Source: Aurelia coerulea (lineage: Eukaryota; Cnidaria; Scyphozoa; Semaeostomeae; Ulmaridae). From it: a DNA stretch of 64,000 nt. Shown piece by piece: positions 27,501 through 37,600 of the stretch. The DNA lies in NCBI GenBank assembly GCA_039566865.1, contig CM076949.1, positions 8,905,501 through 8,969,500 of the forward strand, read 5' to 3'. Below the pieces are notes generated by a model that saw only the letters and a program-made list of their open reading frames with translations, ran no database searches and had not been told where the DNA came from. Each line of letters starts with the position of its first letter. The stretch's first letter is position 1. Made by a program: the position numbers and the translations under genes.

Positions 27501-28060
27501 TTGATGCAATGTGTGGCTATATATTCTTTACCATGTAACTTTAGCGAGCTAGCCTCAACATGGGATTGATCTTGATTTGCTATTGCGAAGGAATTTGTAT
27601 TTGCTTTTTCTTTACATGTTTATTGATGCAATTTGTGGCTATATATTCTTTACCATGTAACTTTAGCGAGCTAGCCTCAACATGGGATTGATCTTGATTT
27701 GCTATTGTAAGGAATTTGTATTTGCTTTTTCTTTACATGTTTATTGATGCAATGTGTAGCTATATATTCTTTATCGTGTAACTTTAGTGAGCTAGCCTCG
27801 ACATGGGATTGATCTTGATTTGCAATTGTAAGGAAATTGTATTTGCTTTTTCTTTACATGTTTATTGATGCAATGTGTAGCTATATATTCTTTACCATGT
27901 AACTTTAGGGAGCTAGCCTCGACATGGGATTGATCTTGATTTGCTATTGTAAGGAATTTGTATTTGCTTTTTCTTTACATGTTTATTGATGCAATATGTG
28001 GCTATATATTCTTTACCATGTAACTTTAGGGAGCTAGCTTCGAGATGGGATCAGTCTTGA
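2339..28060. repeat. 121-bp tandem satellite array (~210 monomers)
   Basis: About 25.7 kb of head-to-tail 121-bp monomers. A typical unit starts ATTCTTTACCATGTAACTTT and passes through GAGCTAGCCTCGACATGGGA, a CAATTGCGAAGAAATTG box (or its TTATTGTAAGGAATTTG variant) and TTGCTTTTTCTTTACATG, ending GTGTAGCTATAT. Unit length is near constant: one 1-bp deletion is seen near 22870, and +1-bp GCGAAGG variants occur near 26860 and 27590. Because 121 is not a multiple of three, the frame rotates and no long open frame exists. Variation lies at a few linked sites (GCG/GGG, CCTCGAC/CTTCGAC, ATCTTG/ATCCTG, ACCATGTAAC/ATCGTGTAGC). I do not recognise the family. A centromeric or heterochromatic role is possible but not shown. 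Confidence 0.97.
3559..3804. mobile_element. 246-bp non-satellite insert in the array, starts with (CT)n
   Basis: Begins with about 27 bp of CT repeats and continues as unique sequence to GTTTCGTAC. The 11 bp ATATTCTTTAC occur on both sides (3548-3558 and 3805-3815), which is consistent with a target-site duplication. Read on the minus strand it would be a short retroposon with a (GA)n tail. There is no recognisable internal promoter or coding potential, so a replication or recombination origin is also possible. Confidence 0.5.
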
Positions 28061-30812
28061 CTTCGCAATTGTTGTGGTCGTTGGTATATCTCAGCGTGTC
28101 TATGGATGCCACAGCGAGATGAAATCTTGTTCCAAACACATTATGCTATAACCTAGAATTCAAAAAACACAATATCTCAAAATATTTGTGGACTGTTTGT
28201 ACGGCAGCTTTTGACTTCAAATGTTCATATCTTGATAGCTGTGGAAAGAGAGGTTTCAATTTTTGCACTGATATCTTGTTTTAGCAAGGTTTGAGTCAGA
28301 AAAATGTACACTGTCTTTGAAAAGTCGTAAAACAACAACAATCATTTGAAAAGGTACAACTCCGTTTGCTAACTAATGGTTTAACTTCATTTTGAGAACT
28401 TGTTCATCATTCAACATCCATTACCTTAAAGTGAACATGACGCAAAAATTTTAATTGTCTTATATTATGCAGTAAACATCGATGATCATCATGGTGTATT
28501 CCTTTTTTGAATTTAGACTTTCATTTCTTCAGAAAATTGGGTTGAGTAGCCCCCATTTTGCTTCGAAAAGTGGTGGAAACTCTGCGTGGTCAGACCGTTG
28601 AGTGCCAGGCCCCTGTGACGTAAAGGGTTTGGGTAAAGACAATACCTTGCACTGTTTTACACATAAAACCACGCTGAAACCCTGGATAGCCGTCAAGGTT
28701 GGCTTGTTCGTTCGCCCGTTTCATCGAATGAGACCAAGCAATTTAATGCTCCTGGTTTATTGAATACTTACAGAACTAAATTTACAATATCATTAAACAT
28801 TTTTCTCTCTCATCAATGTAATAAAGAGGCCATTTGCAAAGTTGTAACGACGGCACGAAATCATGTCTCGCAGCAACCTTATATAATAACTATCCCACAC
28901 ACAGCCAGTCGAAGGTTTGAAATAACAATTAATAGTCTGTGTTGCAAACATTTTCGACATTTGCTGCTTTATAAAGGGACCTATTTTGGTACTTCATGGG
29001 ACAAAGACCTTCAATGGCCAACAAAGATTGGCCATAATTTTAGAGGCGGTTCTCACTTCTAAATACCTACCAAAAGTGTGATCGAACGAATCTTAGCCTA
29101 GATCTGCAACCAGGCTTGCCTTTGGTATAGGCTGATAGCATCATTAACAAAATTGAAACTTACCAAAAGAAGGCGATGTTCTTCGTAGCTTTCCTCTTCA
29201 TAAAACTTTGACAAATATGAAATAACTCTATTGCTGTAAAAAACAGAACATGGATGGCCTAATCTGGCCTGTAATCGCGTCGTTGAAAAACTAACGCAGT
29301 AGGTTTGTTAGAATGCACTCTCCAAATATTGGCACACACCATAATGTTGAATTCTGTCCCTCCCTTCGTCCTACAACCAACATCCTTATTCTGTCTTTCT
29401 ATGCTATAAATCTGTGAATTTGAGGCGCTCTCTGAGGAACGCCGTGGAAGCATTTGTGATAAAAGGAATAAATTTGCCTATTGTATTCGATTATTTTCAA
29501 ACAGTGGTGTTGTCATCCTGATAGCAAGATCCAATATACCCGTGTCTGAATATCCTCCCGGTTTTATCAAAGAAGCTTAAGTGAGTGCTAATCTGTTATT
29601 TCATAGAATTTAGGTGTACAACAATCCTTAATTAATTGCCAAGATATATTGTGACAATATAAATGCAGAGGTGTTCGAAGAATATGGGTGTGAATATTTT
29701 CTATTGGGTGTCTTTCAAACCCTAATACCCCTTTGACGACCGTACTGTTTCTTTTAATTCCTTGATGTCTTTGTATCCACCCAAACACTTTACGTCACAA
29801 GTCAAAACTCGACCCAGATCTCCTGGACATTTTTTTGAGCAGAAAGTTGATTTTCAAATGAGTATATCTAAAAAACGGTTTAGTTTTGGAAAGTTTAATG
29901 TTGGAATTCGAAATAAGCACACTCGAATTGGCGTTTTTCATCAATAACATTTTGCGCGTCATATTTACTTTAAAGGCAGTTTTTCGTGTATCTGATTGGC
30001 TGCAATAAAGTCAGGGCTCAACACAATGGATCTCCTTTTGAACCTTTGTATTTTCAAATAAAGGAGAGCTGATCGTTGTCTTTTTTTACCGTCGTAGAAA
30101 ATAAATAGGATCAGCAGCCATTTAATTCTGCAATTCTTTGTATTGTCATTCCCCAAATTATTACCTCTTGACTCAATTTGATCCATGCTTCAACTATTAA
30201 AATGGTAAAATGATGTGTTTCTTAACTCTTTCATTACTTTTTGATGATTTGCAAACTCTTGAAATGTTATCATGGCTCCACATCAATGCTGGGCATCAAA
30301 TAGTCAAAATCTACATGATTTTGAGCAAGCCTTCTTAGTAGCTTTTTGGGTCTGATTTTGTGGCTAATTTCAAATTTCAGGAAAAATAATAGCACTTAGA
30401 ATTATGACAACAATCTTGAGAATTAAGTTAAAGCCTCCATAAGATGATCGAATAAAAATTTTACAAATTTGCTGCATAGGCAATCTTGTATGATTTTTTA
30501 AACAGAGTTTACATGTTTTGATGTTTTGATCCATCTGGTAGATCTGACCGGTAATCACCCAGTCATCGCAAAATGAAGTCAAAATTCGACGATGGGCTTT
30601 CCTTTTCAGTATTAGGTGTCCCAAAAGGTACCTTTTTTGAAAAATCATCAAAATTTGATTGCACGCCAATCCTAAACTTTCTTTATCGGCAGCTAGATAG
30701 AGGACCAATCTATTTCTCTAGCTTGTAGTTGGTAATTTATATCAACATCAATAATACCTCTATGAATGGATTATATCTCATTAGGTCTATCAAACTTAAT
30801 TTCTGTAATCAG
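28061..30812. other. no gene recognised
   Basis: Right flank of the satellite. The last degenerate monomer fades at about 28060-28070. Several open frames of 60-100 codons occur on both strands, but none shows a known domain, credible splice sites or a biased composition. No RNA gene or transposon terminus was recognised. Confidence 0.4.
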
Positions 30813-30813
30813 G

Positions 30814-31097
30814 ACGGGGGTAAGTGCAGCGAGAATAGTAAGCGGTTCAATCTCAGGTGGTTCGACTTTGGATCCTCAAGAAACTACCCAGATGTAATTG
30901 GGCCTCCCGGGAACAGTTTTGTTCTGCAAAGTCTGAGGTGTACACTAAATCATTTTTGCCTAAGTAAACGAGCAGAAACATGATTTTGCAGCATAAAACT
31001 GTTCTTGCGAGGTCGAATAAAATCTGGTTGATTCCAAGAGGATTCAAAGTCGAACCTAAGATTGAGCTGCTTACCATTCTCGCTGCACTAAACCCCG
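30814..31097. mobile_element. small foldback element (~280 bp)
   Basis: The left arm starts CGGGGGTAAGTGCAGCGAGA. The right arm ends in the inverse, TCTCGCTGCACTAAACCCCG. Matches continue inward (AGTAAGC, GTTCAATCT, TTCGACTTTG, GATCCTC, AACAGTTTT) for about 120 bp per arm, around a ~45-bp centre. No coding capacity. A direct target duplication is not clear. It behaves as a hairpin-forming MITE. Confidence 0.7.
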
Positions 31098-32485
31098 ATT
31101 TGGATACACTTAACTGATTCTTAATTGATACACTTAACTGATTTTGATAGACTTGAGGTATATTTCATTTAGTTTCATTGGTGTTAAAATAAATTAGAAA
31201 ATATAGGCAGATCATTATGCTATGGTCACGTACAGATGTTGATGTTATAAAACGCTGCTTACAAATGCTGAAAAGTTGATTCAGATTTCATAACCCCTCG
31301 TTATTTTTGTTTCCTATGCTCGAATTCTACCTAGCTAGCGCTCACAAAGTAACCGCATTGCTACCCTTTTAGGAAATGCTTCAGTTAAAAAGATACTTGA
31401 GTTTAAAACTGACAAGGTTTTTATGAGAGAACCTGTCAGCTTCATTTCAACAGCTTCATTCAAATTCAATGACCTTTTTCCTGTTGCATTAAGTAAGAAA
31501 ACATGGCTGGAACCACTTTATAATCAATGCCGTATGTTTTTTTAACAGATAAATGCTCTACTTTGGAAGAAGCCCTTATTGTTGATTTGTGTGTTTACAT
31601 TACTGTCAGTAGGAATTACAAGCTAGTCAGATTCACTGACCCTATTTGGTTCCGGGGGGGGGGGGGGGCAATTGTCTCCATTCTGAGACTTTTTCTGATA
31701 ACTCCGGAAGAAGAAGTCTTTGCCACTGAATCATTTTTACTTTCAGCAGCTACATATTGTGAACTATCGATGAACTGTCATTGGGGGATCTTAACAAAAG
31801 GGTTTCGGAGGTGGTAATCGGGCACTTGTAACCAATCTAAAAAAACCAACAGAAAAGTACGTTTTAGAGATGAAATCCACCACCAATTAGGGTATTTCTT
31901 GGTACTGAAAGCTAGCATTATATGTAGATATTATACAAGTTTGCGAAAAGCCTTCTTAGATGTGTACCGAGAGCTCTCCGGAATATTATTATAATTATTA
32001 TTATTATTATATGGCATAAGTGAGCATATCCACTACAAGTGTGGCTCTTCAGCTCTAAAAATTAAATACAAGATTATTTTACAAAGTTAAAGCAATTACC
32101 TGAAAAACAATTAATAAGCATATTACAAAGTCAAATTCAATAAGTTAAAAAGATTTTAGGAATATCATTGCGAGAACCAACAGTTGAGTTTTTTCACATT
32201 CAAAAACAGAAAATAAGACAAGAAAATGAAGCTAAAGAGTTTATAGACGAAACACTTGCAAAGGATTTATAGAAAATATATTTATTCTTGGCACATTCTG
32301 CATTGTAAACCCACTGTCCGAAAAACCACCGCCAAGATCAGTCTAAAAGATCATTGCCAAAGACGAGCAGGCAAATTCAAAAGCCAAAACACTTCAGGAA
32401 AATATGTCCAAATAGCTGTCCATTCACTTGGTAATTTTGGTTTTTGTCTTTGATTAAAATTTCTTATGATAACATTTAGTCTTCC
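31098..32485. other. no gene recognised; short direct repeat and poly-G run
   Basis: GATACACTTAACTGATT occurs twice in tandem near 31104-31145. A run of about 14 G lies near 31656-31669. An ATT-rich microsatellite lies near 31988-32010. The remaining sequence shows no gene or transposon end that I recognise. Confidence 0.4.
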
Positions 32486-32489
32486 TCAA

Positions 32490-33353
32490 CCCTTTTTAAC
32501 CGGGTGCAAAAAAGTGATGTTCTACCGGGGGGATTTTTCACCCCGCTCCTAATTTTTTCCGCAATTATAAAAGCTATCCAATTGAACTTGCACTATGCTG
32601 TAATTAAACAAAAGAGAATCCAAAAATAGCATCAATCAAATCTATAGTCACGTGATTGGCTGCTAGGCAACCAAAAAATGCAAATTTTGACAGAAGTGAG
32701 CTATCTGCAAAAAAGAGCCTATTTTTACCAAATAACTGGATAACATCAGCCAAAAAGCATCTAAATACTTGCTTGATAGCAATAATTTGTAGTTTTATAT
32801 AGCTTCATGCGAATATTTCTGGATTCTAATTAACTAACTAATTAATTGATGACAATTTGATTCAATACAAAGTTGTTTGCTCAATAATGATGATCATAAA
32901 CCATTAATTTCGCGTATATTCGGTGTGATAAAGTACCTTCATCGATATTTGAAGTTATTCCGTGAGTTGTGCATGAAAAAATTACTGATTTATTAGAAAC
33001 ATGACGTCATAAAGATTGGTGACGTCACAGATTTAATAATTTGCTAATGTTAGCAAATATAAACAAATAAAAGTTCTCATCGAGAAAAATCGAATGGTGT
33101 ATATATTTTTGAGATTCGGTAACAAAGAAAAATATAAGAGCCATTTTAAAGAATTTCTGTGGGACCACTCTCCAAATATGGGCATGTGGTGGCCAAGTGG
33201 TCAAAAGATAGGTGTTTATGATTTGTGTTTTCGGATTGCCGATTAAATCTTAGTAAAAGTCAAGGAAGTTCAGCGTTATAGCTATCATCGTTAGGGAGCT
33301 ATTGAAAGGAATCCGGCAGTGAGTGAAAACGTCATCTGCTGGTTAGTATAAGG
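32490..33353 (+). mobile_element. MITE copy A of the CCCTATTTTAACCGGG family, flanked by TCAA
   Basis: Starts CCCTTTTTAACCGGG and ends GGTTAGTATAAGG. Both sides carry the tetranucleotide TCAA (32486-32489 and 33354-33357). The body aligns through its length with copy B at 54208-55091: shared blocks include TCTACCGGGGGG, AAAATAGCATCAATCAA, AGTCACGTGATTGG, GCTAGGCAACC, ATGACGTCATAAA, CCACTCTCCAAATATGGGCATG and AAAGTCAAGGA. It is older and more diverged than copy B. Non-coding. Confidence 0.75.
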
Positions 33354-33357
33354 TCAA

Positions 33358-34442
33358 GCATGCGATTACCACCGCTGCCACCGCCGCCACCGCCGGTACC
33401 CTAATCCTGTAAAATTCACTAATTCTCAAATTTAATATTTCGCAAATGAAATAGCAAAATTGAAATTGTTTCCAATTCTTTATGCGTAAAATAAATGGGT
33501 TATTTGATTTATACTATCATGAATGCTATGGTAAGATGGAAATTTTGCTCTGAATACCGGTATTATTTCATCGTATTTGTCTGAATTCGGCTGAGGTTGC
33601 TACTTTTTTCAACGGCGCAAAGAAAAATGCAGTCGTAAGCAATCCTGGTGACTAATTTCAGCTTACTTTAATGGTTTGAACATAAGATTGAAAGCAATAG
33701 CTTCTCCATGACAGTCCAAGGAACAGAGTACAAATCATTTTGCTTGAGAGAAGCATGAAATTCTTATATAAAGAAAATATCTTTGTTTTGAAACTTGTAG
33801 CGGTACAGGAACGAGTTGGGTAGAACTGTTTTGGCTCGCACATGTCATTCTATAAATTTCCCAGGGGGCACTTCCTATGGGCAGTTGCTGACGGGGTGAT
33901 CAGACAGAACATTTTTGAAAACCCCAGAAATTAACTAAACTTAGGAGATTTTTAAACCTCAAAACCATACTCGTTGCTACACAGTATGTAAAGACTATAG
34001 GTTTCATAGCTTTTCTCTAGTGCAGGGCAATATTTTGGAGAAAAATATAGCTTAGCATGCACCTTTCACAAATTTAACTGCAAGCAATGCTACCCTTAAT
34101 AAAACTTTAAATACTCAAAAGACTGGAAATTTAGAGCCATTAAATAAAAGTTTGATGTGTCAAATAGTTCCCTTTCATCTGATGGTCATTATTAAGCAAC
34201 ATAAGAAATTGCTGTACAGGGAAATCAACAAGCACTTCAGAAGTCATGCTACAAACCGGTCCCTGTAGCATGACTTATGAGGTGCCTAACCTGAACCTGC
34301 TCACTGTAGGAGTGGCGCGACTTTGTGGGTAGAGCTAACTACAAGTTAGTAAGACTGTTACTTGAATTGCAAAGACGCATGCGTTTAATCTTCACAAGAC
34401 ATTATGTATGAATTGAACTTCAAATTGAAACAGATTAAGATT
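33358..34442. other. downstream flank of the glycosyltransferase gene
   Basis: Contains a short CCACCGCCGCCACCGCC stretch near 33378-33397 and otherwise AT-rich DNA. The minus-strand gene ends at 34443. On that strand an ATTAAA, a weak polyadenylation signal variant, lies about 55 bp past the stop. No AATAAA was seen close by, so the 3' end is not placed. Confidence 0.35.
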
Positions 34443-34606
34443 TTAGAAAAATTTTGTTCCATCCCATGTTCCAAGTGTTGAATGGTAGATATGATAAAAT
34501 CCAGGCAATCTCTCGTGTACCAATTCGTATCTTGCTAACATCACTCTGTCCACAAATTCCCAATCCTCTCCTCCCCATTTGTATTTGAACATTTCTTCGT
34601 TCATGC
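34443..34606 (-). CDS. B4GALNT3/4-like: B4GALNT-like coding exon 4 (C-terminus)
   Basis: The acceptor CGTTTTGTAG^GC completes the split Gly codon and continues MNEEMFKYKWGGEDWEF. It encodes residues 643-695. WGGEDW is the hallmark acidic motif of this glycosyltransferase group, and GFYHIYHS holds the conserved His residues near the C-terminus. Stop TAA at 34445-34443. In-frame sequence upstream of the acceptor has no similarity to the family, which supports the boundary. Confidence 0.87.
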
Positions 34607-37600
34607 CTACAAAACGATTTGAAATCAATTTAATAAGAAACAAAGCGACGGAAATCTTGATTGGTACCAGTCCTGCAAGTGTTGACAAAAATGACCAACT
34701 CAATTGACTATTTGATATTTGACGATTCCAATTGGTTATTGGGTCCTGGGTTACACGATGCCGGATAGTTTTTCGCATTGGATTGGTTTCAACCCATCTT
34801 CGTCAAAATCGCACCATTTTGATTGCAGTTACACGAAACCGAGTCATCCGACACCGTGAGGTGTAAATCTATTGTCTTTGACAATTCCGAAACCCAAATG
34901 GACTGGAGTAACCCCGGATTAGTGCAGTTGATGGAATGCGGAGCGGAGTGAATCGGATTGATTTTCATCTAACCTCCAAAGCAGAGTGGTTTTACTTCGT
35001 GAAAATGGGATGGAGTGACACTGGATTGCCTCGGCGTCGTGTAACTGCACCCCTCCCCGTATCCGATGTGAAAAGCAAGCCGGTGTGTCATGAATCCGGT
35101 ATCGTGTAACTGGGGCCTGAGACTAGGCGATAAGTGACAAATTTAGTTGGCAACTGATAAAAAATTGACGAATTCAGTTGACTAAGTGTCGTTTTGTAAT
35201 AGAATACTTCAATATGGGCTTGCCCTATCCTCAGCTAAGAAACGAAAACACAAAACAAGGTAAGACTGGGATCTCATCAAAATCCTTTGCATCCCTTGCA
35301 TCAAAATTAAGGTAGATGTCAACCATGAAAATTGAGATGTTTTGACAAAATTCAGTAAAAACGTTTTCTTCACTTTTTAGGTGCAAAATTTATCGGAGAA
35401 TTCATATTTCTTCACTTCAGAAAGATTAGATTAGCAGAATCTTCAAAAAAAGAAGTTTTTCACACCTTAGTCTAGTTTTTGATACTTAGCAACAATGTTT
35501 TTTCCCGTTGCTATGGGATTCCTGAGATGGGTTCACCCAAAAATGCCCCCCAAAACGTTCAGAAGTCGTGAGGAATGTCCCCCTGTGTCTCATTTGGTTA
35601 GCAACAACAACAACTCATAGCTTTGCTCGTGTCAAGGCTGCCACTCGTAGGGGAAATCCCCTACGGTAGGGGAAATGAAGAATTTGTAGGGGGTAGGGGA
35701 AACCTACGGGGAAATGAAGAAAAAGTAGGGGAAACGTAGGGGGTTTGCAACGACAGTCTATTGAAAATAGAAAAACTACGAATTTGCAGCAAAAATGGAG
35801 AATATCGCAACTGAACAATGAAACTTGAATCTAAAAGATAATCAGGCAGTCAATTATTCAAAAAAGTCGTCCTCGGCTTCAAAATTTCTACGTTCTTCTT
35901 CCTGGAAGCGTGACATGTAGCTTGACCTTGCATTTCCGTGTAGGGCTGTCAATCTAGCGTCAACCGCAAAGGTTGATGGGAAATGTTCATTTGATCTCAA
36001 TATACCTTGGAGTGTATTGACAGAGAGTGAGCTTCTCAATTTCGTTTTGTTAGCATTTACTTTAGAGAATGTTCTCTCGACTTCAGCTGTGCTCTGAGGA
36101 AGGGCAGTAACTTCGAGCATGAACTTAGCCAAATTTGTGTATGCTGGAATCCTCTGCATTCCTTGCCAAAACTCGACAATTTCTTTCTTGTCCCATCCTC
36201 CTTCCTTGACCGTGTTGTCAATTAGCAAAGATCTCCATTCTCTATCAATGGTTTGGATGCTAATTCCAAGATTCGTTGTTATCCTAGGAAGGCTTTTGGC
36301 AAGCACACCTGCTGATTGAATCAGAGCAGCACCTTTCAAAATTCTTGCTTGGCTTACATCTTGTATGGCTGACAGGAGGGGATCTGAGATGTCTATCCTA
36401 CTGCGGATTTGACGGATAGCTTCTCTGCACCAATCCCTGCATCTTGCTAAGAAGCTCTCTTTCTGGTGGGGAAGCATTTCTCTTACAGTTTCTGTTGCCA
36501 TGTATCCAGGGTATACGTTTTCCAGTGGAACCCATTTGCGCTCGTCGTTAATATCAACATTTGCTAATGCTTCTTTCTTATCAAACTTCATAAAATTATT
36601 ATGAAGCATTCGCAGTACACGCTCCAACTCGGGTAAAAGTGCATGTAGCTGAAAACTATTTGACTGGAACAGAAGATTCAGGCCTGTCAAATCCCCAAGG
36701 ACGAATTCTGAGAACTCCAGAGTTGCCTTTACATATGGAGAATTCAAGGCAGACAATATTCTCTCAGCCTGCGGCGAATTTGTTTCTGCAACCTCAGCAA
36801 CGAAGAACAAAGCAAGTGCAGGCCACTGCTCAAGAATTCGCTGAACGCACGTAACAACTGATAGCCAACGGGTCTGACAAGGTTTCAGGATCTTGTGGAC
36901 ATCAACCTTAACAAATTTCTGAAATTCAATGAGACTTTTCTGCCTGTTCGGTGACAACTTGAAATAGTTGTATACATCATGTATTAGCTGTTCAGCTGTT
37001 TTTGATAGGGTTTTACTTGCATGCTCTGCAACCAGATGGAACGTGTGGCAGTAGCATTTTAAGACAAACAGCCCTGGTGCTGCAGCTTTCATTCTTGTCA
37101 GGACAGAATCGCTAACTCCTTGCATCAAATTTTCACCATCAGAGGCATAACCCAATACCTTGGTCCAGGGCAGTTCGTCTTTTTCTAGAATCTCCTGCAG
37201 ACATTTGAAAAGACCCTCTGCATTTCCTTCATCTACTGGAATGAGAGCGTACAATCGTGTGATTGGCTGGCATGTCTCCTTGTCCAAGTATCGAACATTG
37301 ACACAGAATACTTTTTTCATAGTGATATCTGTGGCTTTGTCGCAGAGGATTGAAAATCCATTTGCCTTTTTGAGGTCTGCAACCAACTGTTCATGGGCAT
37401 AGACCGCGAGGCATTCAGTTAGCAAATATGTACCTTTGGTTCGATTGCAGGTCATTCCTTTCACCGCCTTTGAATCGTCTGCAATGCCATGAAGAGTTTG
37501 TAGAAGTGAATCTAAGAAATTGAAAGATACATTCTTTCGAGCAATGAGAGCAACGACATTGAGCTCCGCCTTTATCACTGGTGATTCTTTCGAAGTTACA

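Noticed and set aside
2339..28060. CRISPR-like interpretation of the 121-bp repeats
   Set aside because: The repeats are contiguous with no unique spacers, and the surrounding genes are animal genes with introns.
31656..31669. G-run as a G-quadruplex regulatory element
   Set aside because: A single homopolymer run of this kind occurs at many transposon ends here and no gene context supports a regulatory role.
28760..34400. Scattered 60-110 codon frames as genes
   Set aside because: No domains, no coding bias that I can see, and frequent overlap with repeats.
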